A stretch of DNA of 18,240 bases from DATLGD01 sp035540755 (lineage in GTDB: Bacteria; Actinomycetota; Actinomycetes; Mycobacteriales; SCTD01). This document shows, in pieces, positions 7,809 through 15,938 of the stretch (position 1 is the stretch's first letter; every line of letters begins with the position of its first letter). A program made the position numbers and the translations under genes. The notes beneath the pieces are model-generated. The model saw only the letters and a list, made by a program, of their open reading frames with translations, ran no database searches and was not told the origin of the DNA. The stretch lies in NCBI GenBank assembly GCA_035540755.1, contig DATLGD010000205.1:1-18240 (forward strand), read 5' to 3'.

Positions 7809-8944
7809 GCTCGTCGGTCGTCGACCTCGACGACCCCGGCGCCGTCGAGGCCGCGGACCCGCAGGGGATGCTGCGCGCGGTCGCCTCGAGCGCCGCGCAG
7901 GTCCGCGAGGCCGCGGTCTTGGCCCGCGAGGCGGGAGTGGCCCGCATCGCCGACGGCGGGCGACCGCGCGCCGTCGTCGTCTGCGGCATGGGCGGCTCCG
8001 GCATCGCCGGCGACGTGCTCGCCGCCGTCGCCGGCACCGCCAGCCCGGTGCCGGTCATCTCCCACCGCGGCTTCGGGCTGCCCGCCTGGGTCGGCGCCGG
8101 CGACGTCGTGCTGGCCGCCTCCTGCTCCGGCACCACCGAGGAGACGCTGTCCGCGGTGGAGGAGGCGGCCCGGCGCGGCTGCCCGCTGCTCGCCGTGGGC
8201 GCGGAGAACTCGCCGCTGCACCAGCGGGCGCAGCAGGGCCGAGCGGTCTTCGTCCGGGTGACCCAGGGCCGCCAGCCCCGCGCCTCGATCTGGTCGCTGT
8301 CGACGCCGCTGCTGCTGGCCGGCTCGGCGCTCGGTCTGTGCGCGGCCGGCGACGACGTCGTCGAGTCCGTCGCTGTCGCGCTCGAGGACGTCGCCCTGCG
8401 CTGCCGGATCGACGCCGAGGCGCTGGTCAACCCGGCCAAGGCGCTCGCCGGAGCGCTGGCCGGCGCCCTGCCGGTGGTGTGGGGGACCTCGCCGCTGACG
8501 GGCGTGGCCGCCTACCGCTTCGCCTGCCAGCTCAACGAGAACGCGAACACCCCTGCCTCCTGGGGGGCGCTGCCCGAGGCTGGGCACAACCAGGTGGTCG
8601 CCCTTGACGGACCCTTCGCCGGCCGCCCCGCAGCGCAGGACGACGACGACCTGTTCCGTGACCGCGCCGACGACGTCGACGGCGGCCGCCTGGTGCTGGT
8701 GCTGCTGCGCGACAACGAGGAGGACCCCCGGGTCGCCGCCCGCGCCGACGCCGTCACGGCACTGGCCGAGGACCGCGGCGTGCCGGTGCAGGCGGTGCGC
8801 ACCGAGGGGGCGTCGGCGTTCGAGCGGCTGGCCCGCCTCGTCGCGCTCGGCGACTACGCGAGCACCTACCTGGCGGTGGCGCAGGGCACCGACCCGACGC
8901 CGGTCGACGCGATCACCGCCCTGAAGTCCGCCGTCTTGCGGTAG
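7805..8944 (+). CDS. Bifunctional phosphoglucose/phosphomannose isomerase (SIS domain)
   Basis: A 379-residue cytoplasmic sugar isomerase; family members interconvert fructose-6-P with glucose-6-P and mannose-6-P. Two SIS domains are visible. The first contains CGMGGSGIAGDVLAA (60-74) and the phosphate loop SCSGTTEET (106-114). The second has NENANTPASWGALPEAGHNQVV at about 242-264, which holds the conserved Glu and His of this family. The C-terminal TDPTPVDAITALKSAVL is also characteristic. The mycobacterial counterpart in the same neighbourhood is called TobH. GTG 7805 overlaps the Trm112 stop; upstream extension would run through Trm112 in another frame and is not credible. With manB upstream it completes the path fructose-6-P to mannose-1-P. 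A palindromic hairpin follows the gene. Confidence 0.9.
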   Translation: MSSSVVDLDDPGAVEAADPQGMLRAVASSAAQVREAAVLAREAGVARIADGGRPRAVVVCGMGGSGIAGDVLAAVAGTASPVPVISHRGFGLPAWVGAGDVVLAASCSGTTEETLSAVEEAARRGCPLLAVGAENSPLHQRAQQGRAVFVRVTQGRQPRASIWSLSTPLLLAGSALGLCAAGDDVVESVAVALEDVALRCRIDAEALVNPAKALAGALAGALPVVWGTSPLTGVAAYRFACQLNENANTPASWGALPEAGHNQVVALDGPFAGRPAAQDDDDLFRDRADDVDGGRLVLVLLRDNEEDPRVAARADAVTALAEDRGVPVQAVRTEGASAFERLARLVALGDYASTYLAVAQGTDPTPVDAITALKSAVLR

Positions 8945-8969
8945 CGCCGGCACGTGTCAGTGCGGTGAC

Positions 8970-8984
8970 GGCCGGGCCCCGGCC
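8970..8984 (+). terminator. Possible terminator after the isomerase gene
   Basis: GGCCGG at 8970-8975 and CCGGCC at 8979-8984 form a 6-bp stem with a 3-nt loop, followed by a C/T-rich run up to about 8993. It lies 25 nt past the isomerase stop. Confidence 0.4.
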
Positions 8985-9051
8985 CCTTCCCCCACGCCGC
9001 CGAGGGGCGCACACTCGGGTCCGAGGACATCGATCCCGGGAGGTGGTCCGC

Positions 9052-9231
9052 ATGGGGACCGTCCACTGCCCGCTCTGCGGGCTCCGCTACCGGCACGGGT
9101 CGGAGCTCGACGAGCACGCCCGTGAGGCGCACGCGCCGGCGAGCCCGCCGGAGTCGCGCGAGACCCTCGTTGTGCCGCGCCGCCGCCCGCCGCGCGAGAA
9201 CGTCATCGACCAGGTGCTGCACCGCCGCTGA
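9052..9231 (+). CDS. 59-residue C2H2-type zinc finger protein
   Basis: A very small protein with a single C2H2 finger: C6-P-L-C9, then 12 residues, H22 and H27, within CPLCGLRYRHGSELDEHAREAH. The rest is a Pro/Arg-rich tail ending in RENVIDQVLHRR. Function unknown; single-finger proteins may bind DNA, RNA or protein, and one finger alone usually gives little sequence specificity. ATG 9052 is well supported by GGGAGG at 9038-9043, 8 nt upstream; the in-frame GTG at 9043 overlaps that ribosome site and is unlikely. It is convergent with the thioesterase-like gene, 12 bp between stops. I see no clear promoter; it may be read from upstream if the 8970 hairpin is leaky. Confidence 0.75.
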   Translation: MGTVHCPLCGLRYRHGSELDEHAREAHAPASPPESRETLVVPRRRPPRENVIDQVLHRR

Positions 9232-9243
9232 CCGGCGCGCCGG

Positions 9244-9702
9244 CTACTCGGCGCCGAACCGCTTGAGGGCCATCTGCGCGGTCATGACGGCGGTCTGCAC
9301 GCCGTCCTGCTCGCGCGTGAGGACCACCTCGACGGCGAAGACGGCGACGCCGCGCGCACCGAGCGAGGCGCGTGCCTCGACGGGGTCGCCGGTGAGGCGG
9401 GCGGTGGCGAGCAGCGGCCCGGTGGCGACGGCCGAGTAGGCGATCTCCGCCGACTTCACCAGCGGCACGGCGCCCTGCTCGACGAGGTCGCCGAACACCT
9501 CGAGCAGCACCACGAAGGCCGCCGTCTCGCCGAGCCCGAAGATCGCGGCCGCGTGCGGACCGCCGACGTGGTTGTGCAGCTCCGGTCCGGCGTCCAGCCG
9601 CACCACCGCCCGGTCCGGTGAGCTGCTCACCACCCGCGGGCCGAGGGTGCGGACGAACCCCTGCGCGCCGGCGATGAGCGAGGCGATGGTGGCGCTGTTC
9701 AC
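9244..9702 (-). CDS. Hotdog-fold thioesterase-like protein (DUF4442/PaaI type)
   Basis: A protein of about 152 residues with a single hotdog domain. The stretch PELHNHVGGPHAAAIFGLGETAAFVVLLEVFGD is the characteristic helix region of DUF4442/PaaI-like proteins, with the HNHVGGPHAA segment in the position of the active-site loop; later VKSAEIAYSAVATGPLLATARL and AVFAVEVVLTREQDGVQTAVMTAQMAL form the central strands. Such proteins often hydrolyse acyl-CoA thioesters; the substrate is unknown. GTG 9702 gives MNSATIASLIAGAQGFVRTLG, similar in length to homologues, and an AGG lies upstream; GTG 9720 would add six residues and cannot be excluded. The gene is divergent from ahcY, sharing a 177-bp intergenic region, and converges with the C2H2 gene. 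Confidence 0.8.
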   Translation of the reverse strand: MNSATIASLIAGAQGFVRTLGPRVVSSSPDRAVVRLDAGPELHNHVGGPHAAAIFGLGETAAFVVLLEVFGDLVEQGAVPLVKSAEIAYSAVATGPLLATARLTGDPVEARASLGARGVAVFAVEVVLTREQDGVQTAVMTAQMALKRFGAE

Positions 9703-9778
9703 CCCGGAAACCTGCCACACCGGCCGCCCGTGGATCTCCGTCAGGGCGGCGAGACGCGTCGCGCGCGCGCCGACCCGT

Positions 9779-9784
9779 TAGCCT
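9779..9784 (+). promoter_or_regulatory. Candidate -10 element for ahcY
   Basis: TAGCCT fits TAnnnT and would start a transcript at about 9791, giving a leader of about 90 nt before the ahcY ATG. This contrasts with the leaderless starts elsewhere in the window. The region just upstream is a GC alternation (9758-9777) without a recognisable -35 element. Confidence 0.35.
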
Positions 9785-9796
9785 GGGAGCAGCAGC

Positions 9797-9874
9797 ACTG
9801 CACGCGGCAGTCCCTCCGAAGCCTCGGTGAGCGGTTTCCCGCGGTCCTCAGCCCGTCCCTGAGCACCGGAGGCT
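9797..9874 (+). promoter_or_regulatory. Structured 5' leader of ahcY that can mask the ribosome site
   Basis: The leader holds several nested complementary pairs. ACTGC/GCAGT (9797-9801, 9807-9811) forms a first hairpin. AGCCTC (9820-9825) pairs with GAGGCT (9869-9874), covering most of the Shine-Dalgarno GGAGG (9868-9872). Within it, GCGG/CCGC (9831-9834, 9839-9842) and GGTCCTCAG/CTGAGCACC (9843-9851, 9859-9867, one C-C mismatch) form two adjacent hairpins, giving a three-way junction. An alternative pairs CCTCCG (9813-9818) with CGGAGG (9867-9872). ahcY is a known target of SAH riboswitches in other bacteria, but the conserved core of that class is not seen here. Folding is drawn by hand and not energy-tested. 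Confidence 0.35.
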
Positions 9875-9879
9875 CCTCG

Positions 9880-11346
<1,467 letters not shown>

Positions 11347-11361
11347 ACGCACCTGCTCGGA

Positions 11362-11398
11362 CGCGAGGCCCGCACCCTTCCCGGATGCGGGCCTCGCG
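11362..11398 (+). terminator. Strong intrinsic-type terminator after ahcY
   Basis: A perfect 13-bp inverted repeat: CGCGAGGCCCGCA (11362-11374) and its complement (11386-11398) around an 11-nt loop, 15 nt after the ahcY stop. It lacks a T-run, as often seen in actinobacteria. It is the best terminator in the window. Confidence 0.8.
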
Positions 11399-11799
11399 CC
11401 GTCCGGGGGCCGGAAGTCCCTTGCACACAGCTGGTCTGGCTCGTGCGAAGGCACCGGAACGCGGTACGGTGTCGAACACCGGTTCGAGGGGCGACGTTGT
11501 TCGGCACCTCGTCCTCCACGCCGTCGCCCGGTGGTGTCGGACAGGGTGGTCGTGCCGGAGCGGGCGGACCCGGAGTCGGTCCGCGCGGCGCTGGTCGCCC
11601 TCGTCCGGCTGCGGCCCGGGAAGCGCTTCTCCCGGTCCATCCCGACGACCACGTGCCAGCCCCGGGTCCGGATCGACCGGCGCTGGCGGTGGACACGTCG
11701 CATGACACCCTCGGCACGTCGGGTCGTGAGGTTCGGGGGTGCACGTCGCTTCTCGGGCCGTGGCGGCTCCACATCCGTCCACACGTCGGGAGGTTCTCG
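11399..11799. other. About 400 bp without an assigned gene; coding-like island inside
   Basis: No gene is firmly supported here. A plus-strand frame from GTG 11531 has about 55 codons, to about 11697, that all end in G or C (reading VVSDRVVVPERADPESVRAALVALVRLRPGKRF and onward), after which third-position bias collapses (ACA, CGT, ACA, GCA, CGT codons) although the frame runs on to 11818, overlapping the lipoprotein start. This resembles a gene remnant or a small unrecognised gene. TACGGT at 11465-11470 fits a -10 element and could drive this stretch or the lipoprotein. No repeats, tRNA or insertion-sequence ends were seen. Confidence 0.4.
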
Positions 11800-12306
11800 G
11801 TGCGGCGCACCAGGGTGAACGTGCTCGCCGCCTGGCTCCTGCTCGTCACCGTCACGGCGACGAGCTGCAGCGTCGTCGATCCGGTCCGCGTCGACGCTGC
11901 ACAGATGGAGCGCGTGCAGGCACGGCTGGCGCCCGTCATCGCCGACTTCGACCGGGTCCCGATGCCGCAGGCCGCCGAGCCAGCCGGAGCCGCGGAGCTC
12001 TTCGGCTGCCAGGAGTCCAGTGGCGGCGTCTCGCAGCCCTCGGTGCACCGCGTCTGGGAGCTCGAGGACAGCGCCAAGCGCAGCGACCTGTTCGAGACGA
12101 GCCCGGAGGGCCGAACAGCAGGCGAGCAGGTCGCCCAGTCGCTGGCGGCCTCGGGATGGTCGACGCGTCCGGACCCGGGTCTCGAGGGCCAGACGATCAT
12201 CCGCAAGCCCGTGGGCGACGGTGACGCACGAGGAGCCGTCCTGGTCACCAGCGACTCGGTGATCCTGAGCGCTGGGACGGACCTGGAGCCCTGCAGCCTG
12301 CGCTGA
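11800..12306 (+). CDS. Putative small lipoprotein, function unknown
   Basis: A 168-residue protein that begins with a short lipoprotein-type signal: two or three Arg, a hydrophobic stretch VLAAWLLLVTVTA and a Cys in ATSC (C23), a loose lipobox. The mature part contains two further Cys residues (in LFGCQES and near the C-terminus in EPCSLR) that could form a disulfide, and a HRVWELEDS segment. I do not recognise the family. GTG 11800 is supported by GGGAGG at 11788-11793, 6 nt upstream; GTG 11815 is an internal alternative. Codon use is more relaxed than in neighbouring genes (GAT, GCT, GCA, CCA, GGA, AGT), suggesting more recent arrival or weak selection. It lies between the ahcY terminator and the RDD gene, with which it converges 16 bp apart; the intervening GCCC/GGGC pair is a weak shared terminator at best. 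Confidence 0.7.
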   Translation: MRRTRVNVLAAWLLLVTVTATSCSVVDPVRVDAAQMERVQARLAPVIADFDRVPMPQAAEPAGAAELFGCQESSGGVSQPSVHRVWELEDSAKRSDLFETSPEGRTAGEQVAQSLAASGWSTRPDPGLEGQTIIRKPVGDGDARGAVLVTSDSVILSAGTDLEPCSLR

Positions 12307-12322
12307 CCGGCCCGGACAGGGC

Positions 12323-13366
12323 TCAGGAGGGAAGGACGAACCCGCCTGGTCCGGGCGCGGCCGTCCCGCCGCCAGCGCCGGGACGCCGCTCGGGCGGGGC
12401 GCCCGTGGGCGCCGACGGCGTCGCGTCCGCTCCGGCGGTGCCGGGACCGGGCCCTCGGCCGGGCGGCGGACCGTACCCGGCCTGTGCGTAGCCCGGCGGC
12501 GGTCCGTACGCCGGCGGGGATCCGTAGCCGGATGATGATCGGTAACCGGGGGGTGGCCCGTAGCCCGGTGGGGGTCCGTAGCCCGCGCCCTGCTGTGCCC
12601 TCCGACGGCCGAGCCGCTCCTCCTCGCGCCGTCGGCGCTCGGCGAGCACCGCCGACAGCACCGCCCAGCCGGGCGTGCCCGGCGGCGGGCCGGGGCGCAC
12701 GGCCTCGCTCACCGCGGCGGCGAGCCGCGACCCGAGCTGCTCGCGCGCCTGCGGCGTCAGCTCGTGCGCCCGGGACAGGAACTGCCGCGCGGACAGCGCG
12801 AGGTCGTCCGGCAGGCCGGACAGGTCGAGGCCAGACGCCCAGCCGGCGAGCGGCGGCGGCATCATCGCCACGGCACCGCCGCTCGCGGCGACGCGCTCCT
12901 GGAGCACCACCGTGCCGGCGAGCAGGTCGCCGATCCGCTTGTTCTGCCGGTTGAGCAGCGAGGTCACCACCCCGCCGACGAACAGCGTGATCCCGGGCCG
13001 CTCGAGGAAGGAGCCGGCGAGGCCACGGACCAACGCCTGGCGGAAGCCGATCGGGCCGCCGTCGTCGCGCACGACCCGCAGGCCCATCGCCATCTTGCCC
13101 GGGGTCCGGCCGCGCAGGAGCGTCTCGAACAGCACCGGGTAGACGATCGTCACCGCGACCAGGACGAGGATGAAGAGGGCCCCCGCGGCGGCCTCGCTGG
13201 CCTGAGAGCCCAGCGCGCCGGCCAGGCCACCGAGCACGAGGAGCAGCAGCAGCTGCAGCCCGCCGTCCAGCAGGCCGGCGACGACGCGGGAGGGCAGAGC
13301 CGCCGGGCGGAGGTCGAGCGCGACCGCCTCGCCGGTGACGACCTGCGGGCCCCAGGGCTGCGACAA
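12323..13366 (-). CDS. RDD family membrane protein with Gly-Tyr-Pro tail
   Basis: A 347-residue integral membrane protein. Residues about 20-160 are the RDD domain: LPSRVVAGLLDGGLQLLLLLVLGG (helix 1, with Arg and Asp of the RDD signature), AGALFILVLVAVTIVYPVLFETLLRGRTPGKMAMGLRVVRDDGGP (helix 2 and the conserved GRTPGK motif), and FRQALVRGLAGSFLERPGITLFVGGVVTSLLNRQNKRIGDLLAGTVVLQ. The second half is cytoplasmic and ends in a low-complexity tail of YGPPPGY-like repeats. Function is unclear; some RDD proteins have been linked to ion transport. The start is an unusual TTG at 13366, chosen because AGAGG lies 8 nt upstream and the RDD domain follows directly with no ATG or GTG nearby. It is divergent from SpoIIM across 77 bp; this RDD-SpoIIM pairing next to DUF58/MoxR also exists in mycobacteria. 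Confidence 0.88.
   Translation of the reverse strand: MSQPWGPQVVTGEAVALDLRPAALPSRVVAGLLDGGLQLLLLLVLGGLAGALGSQASEAAAGALFILVLVAVTIVYPVLFETLLRGRTPGKMAMGLRVVRDDGGPIGFRQALVRGLAGSFLERPGITLFVGGVVTSLLNRQNKRIGDLLAGTVVLQERVAASGGAVAMMPPPLAGWASGLDLSGLPDDLALSARQFLSRAHELTPQAREQLGSRLAAAVSEAVRPGPPPGTPGWAVLSAVLAERRRREEERLGRRRAQQGAGYGPPPGYGPPPGYRSSSGYGSPPAYGPPPGYAQAGYGPPPGRGPGPGTAGADATPSAPTGAPPERRPGAGGGTAAPGPGGFVLPS
12461..12590 (-). repeat. Imperfect tandem repeats encoding a Gly-Tyr-Pro tail
   Basis: Within the RDD gene, units of about 18-24 bp encode GYGPPPGY, GYGPPPGY, GYGSPPAY, GYAQAG and YGPPPG in succession. One unit has diverged to RSSSGYG and carries less GC-rich codons (around 12529-12545). Such tails are common in actinobacterial membrane proteins and can vary in length by slippage. 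Confidence 0.7.
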
Positions 13367-13431
13367 CGGACGAACCTCTTCTCACGGCGGGCGGCGGCGG
13401 GCTGGAAGCGCCGGGTGCGTGACGCCGCACC

Positions 13432-13437
13432 TAGTCT
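13432..13437 (+). promoter_or_regulatory. Candidate -10 element, leaderless start of the SpoIIM gene
   Basis: TAGTCT lies exactly 6 nt before GTG 13444 and no Shine-Dalgarno is present, so transcription probably starts at the GTG. No -35 element recognised. Confidence 0.5.
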
Positions 13438-13443
13438 GCACGC

Positions 13444-14454
13444 GTGGACCTCGATGCGTACGTCGCAGCGCACCGCCGGGACTGGGACCGGCTGGAGGAG
13501 CTGCTCGGTCGGGCGACCCGCCCCGGGCGGCTGACCGGCGCCGAGGTCGACGAGCTGGTCGACCTGTACCAGCGCACAGCGACCTCGCTGTCGCTGGTGC
13601 AGAGCGCCGGCCCCGACCCGGTGCTGGTCGCCCGCCTGTCGACGCTGGTGGCGCGGGCCCGCTCCGCGGTCGCCGGCGGCAGGCAGGCGCTCTGGCGCGA
13701 CGCCGCCGTCTTCCTGCGCGAGGGGTTCCCGGCGCTCTGCTACCGGACCCGCTGGTGGTGGGGCGGTGCGGCGCTGTTCTTCCTCGTCGTCTCCTTCGGC
13801 TGGGGCGCCTACATCGCCAGCAGCCCGGAGGCGCAGCTGGCCGTCGCGCCTCCCGAGGTGGTGCGGCAGCTGGTGGAGGAGGACTTCGAGAACTACTACA
13901 GCTCGGCGCCGGCGCAGGACTTCGCGGCGCGGGTGTTCACCAACAACGCCTACGTCGCGGCGCAGGCCATCCTGTTCGGCGTCCTGCTCGGCATCCCGGT
14001 GATCGGGGTGCTGTACCTGAACGCCGTGAACGTCGGTGTCGCAGGCGGTCTCATGGCGGCCAACGACCGCGCCGGGCTGTTCTTCGGGCTGATCCTGCCG
14101 CACGGGCTGCTCGAGCTGACCGCCGTCTTCGTGGCCTGCGGGCTCGGGCTCAAGCTCGGCTGGACCGTCGTCGACCCCGGCCCGCGCACCCGCTCCCGCG
14201 CGCTCGCCGAGGAGGGTCGTGCCGTCGTCCTCGGTGCGCTGGGCCTCGCCCTGGTGCTGTTCGTGTCGGGCCTCGTCGAGGCGTTCGTGACGCCGAGCGG
14301 CCTGCCGACGTGGGCCCGGATCGGCATCGGCGTCGTCGTCGAGCTGATCTTCCTGGCCTGGGTCTTCGGGCCCGGGCGGACGGCGCACCGGGCCGGGGTC
14401 ACGGGCGACCTCGAGAACGACCTGCGCGGTGACGTCCTGCCCGCGGCCGCCTGA
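13444..14454 (+). CDS. Stage II sporulation protein M (SpoIIM/DUF95) family membrane protein
   Basis: A 336-residue membrane protein. An N-terminal cytoplasmic helical region of about 100 residues (MDLDAYVAAHRRDWDRLEELL; LVDLYQRTATSLSLVQS) precedes about five to six membrane helices: WWWGGAALFFLVVSFGWGAYIA, AYVAAQAILFGVLLGIPVIGVLYLNAVNVGVAGGLM, LFFGLILPHGLLELTAVFVACGLGLKLGW, AVVLGALGLALVLFVSGLVEAFV and IGIGVVVELIFLAWVF. The PHGLLEL motif is the family signature. In Bacillus SpoIIM acts in forespore engulfment, but this longer actinobacterial version is found in non-sporulating species too and its role is unknown. It is divergent from RDD and runs head-on into the hydrolase gene, whose stop is one base beyond its own. 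Translation appears leaderless from GTG 13444. Confidence 0.9.
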   Translation: MDLDAYVAAHRRDWDRLEELLGRATRPGRLTGAEVDELVDLYQRTATSLSLVQSAGPDPVLVARLSTLVARARSAVAGGRQALWRDAAVFLREGFPALCYRTRWWWGGAALFFLVVSFGWGAYIASSPEAQLAVAPPEVVRQLVEEDFENYYSSAPAQDFAARVFTNNAYVAAQAILFGVLLGIPVIGVLYLNAVNVGVAGGLMAANDRAGLFFGLILPHGLLELTAVFVACGLGLKLGWTVVDPGPRTRSRALAEEGRAVVLGALGLALVLFVSGLVEAFVTPSGLPTWARIGIGVVVELIFLAWVFGPGRTAHRAGVTGDLENDLRGDVLPAAA

Positions 14455-14455
14455 G

Positions 14456-15814
14456 TCAGGCCGGCCCCGGCCGCCAGCCGCCCTCGTCGACGCCGCCGGG
14501 CTGCGGCGCCGCCGGGTCGTAGGGCGTGCGGCTGAAGACGAAGCTGCCGAGGTCGAGGGCGACGACGTCGTCGCCCGAGCGCACCACCCGGAGCACCTCG
14601 CCGGCGTGGTAGCCGTCGAGGCCCAGCCACGTGCCGTCGTCGCGGGCCCGGAAGCGCGACGCCCGGCCGGGTCCGGGGATGCCGGTCAGGTGCAGCAGGC
14701 CGTCGGCGCGCAGCCGCAGGCCGTAGGCGTACGGCCCCCAGTACCAGGTGCCGACCAGGGCCAGCGCGTCGTCGTCGATCGAGGTGGCCGCCGACCACAC
14801 CGGGCCGGTGGACGGCTCGGCGTCGCGGACCGTCGTGATCAGATCCCGCACCAGCCCGCCGTCCAGGCCCGCCGTGCCGTTCGCGAGCGCCACCCCGCCG
14901 AGCCCGCTGTCGCGGTCGACGAGGACGCCGGCCAGGAATCCGGGCATCGACCCGCCGTGGCCGACGAGGGTGATGCCGTCGGCGGGCAGCACCTGCAGGC
15001 CGAGGCCGTAGCCCGACCATCCGCCCGGGCCGGGCTCCGCGCCGGCTGGCACCGACATCTCCTCGAGCACCGGTCGGGGGAGAACGTCGTCGTCGCCGTC
15101 GAGCAGGAAGGCGGCGAAGCGGCCGAGGTCGGCAAGGGTCGACCACAGCTGGCCGGCGGGGGCCATCGCGACGGCGTCGTGCTCGGGCTCGGGCAGCAGC
15201 ACGTCGGCCCACGGGTGCACGGCCCAGCCTTGCGCGGCCCGGCCGGACGGCCGCGGCGTGGTGCGCTCCATGCCGAGCGGCAGCAGCACCTCGTCGCGCA
15301 CGACGTCGGCCCAGGGCCGCCCGCGCAGCCGGGCCACCAGCTCGCCGAGCACGCCGTAGCCGAGGTTCGAGTAGTGGAAGCGCCGGCCGGCCGGGTGCGG
15401 CACGTCGTCGGCCGAGCTGCGCCCGGCCAGCTCGTCGAACGGCACGCCCGGGGTGCGCTCCCACCAGTCGGTCGGGCTCTCGGCGCGCACGCCGCCGACG
15501 TGCGCGAGCAGCTGGCCGACCGTGCGGTCGCCGAACGGCGTGTCCGGCACGTGCTGCTCCACGCGGCCGTCGAGGCCGAGCCGTCCTTCCTCGCGCAGCC
15601 GCATCACCACGATGGCCGTCACCGTCTTGCTGATCGACCCCAGCCGGTACTGCACGTCGTCGTGCGGCTCGTCGACCGCACCTCGGCCCGCCGACCAGAC
15701 GAGCGCGCCGTCGCGCACCACTCCCGCCACGAGCGAGGGAAGCCGGCCGTCGCGCTGCGCCCGGGCGGTGCGGGCCAGCAGGCGGACGGCGGTCGAAGGG
15801 AGCACGTCGGGCAC
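14456..15814 (-). CDS. Serine hydrolase of the beta-lactamase class C / CubicO family
   Basis: A 452-residue protein with the class C-type penicillin-binding fold. The catalytic SxxK is S60-I-S-K63 (YRLGSISKTVTAIVVMRL), the second motif is Y148-S-N150 (FHYSNLGYGVLGELV) and the third is HGG in LVGHGGSMPGFLAG at about 283-290. A C-terminal domain (about 320-452) with VGTWYWGPYAYGLRLRADGLLHL resembles the beta-barrel found after many such esterases or peptidases. No signal peptide is seen, so it may be cytoplasmic, which argues against a classical antibiotic-resistance enzyme; an esterase or D-amino-acid peptidase activity is more likely. GTG 15814 is preferred because TAGGGT lies 7 nt upstream with no Shine-Dalgarno, a leaderless arrangement. 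It separates SpoIIM from DUF58/MoxR, which are close neighbours in some relatives. Confidence 0.88.
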   Translation of the reverse strand: MPDVLPSTAVRLLARTARAQRDGRLPSLVAGVVRDGALVWSAGRGAVDEPHDDVQYRLGSISKTVTAIVVMRLREEGRLGLDGRVEQHVPDTPFGDRTVGQLLAHVGGVRAESPTDWWERTPGVPFDELAGRSSADDVPHPAGRRFHYSNLGYGVLGELVARLRGRPWADVVRDEVLLPLGMERTTPRPSGRAAQGWAVHPWADVLLPEPEHDAVAMAPAGQLWSTLADLGRFAAFLLDGDDDVLPRPVLEEMSVPAGAEPGPGGWSGYGLGLQVLPADGITLVGHGGSMPGFLAGVLVDRDSGLGGVALANGTAGLDGGLVRDLITTVRDAEPSTGPVWSAATSIDDDALALVGTWYWGPYAYGLRLRADGLLHLTGIPGPGRASRFRARDDGTWLGLDGYHAGEVLRVVRSGDDVVALDLGSFVFSRTPYDPAAPQPGGVDEGGWRPGPA

Positions 15815-15821
15815 ACCGCCG

Positions 15822-15827
15822 ACCCTA
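15822..15827 (-). promoter_or_regulatory. Candidate -10 element, leaderless start of the serine hydrolase
   Basis: TAGGGT on the minus strand, then 7 nt, then GTG 15814. Same hexamer as in front of manB. No Shine-Dalgarno or -35 element visible. Confidence 0.5.
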
Positions 15828-15917
15828 GGCGGCGGTCGGACGGGCCTCCGCCTGGGCGGTTCGTCCCGCCGCGCCCCGCACGGGTGGGGATGCGAACCGG
15901 ACAGGCGGATGACGAAG

Positions 15918-15938
15918 CGGCCGGGCTACAGCCGGCCG
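15918..15938 (-). terminator. Possible terminator at the end of the DUF58 gene
   Basis: CGGCCGG (15918-15924) and CCGGCCG (15932-15938) form a perfect 7-bp stem with a 7-nt loop that contains the DUF58 stop codon. The stem overlaps the last codons, so it may be coincidental in such GC-rich sequence. Confidence 0.35.

Noticed and set aside
9758..9777. Alternating GC tract that could form Z-DNA
   Set aside because: Short and interrupted, and such tracts are frequent by composition here; no further support.
12461..12590. CRISPR-like or regulatory tandem repeats
   Set aside because: The repeats are in frame within the RDD gene and encode a Gly-Tyr-Pro tail; units are short, imperfect and without spacers.
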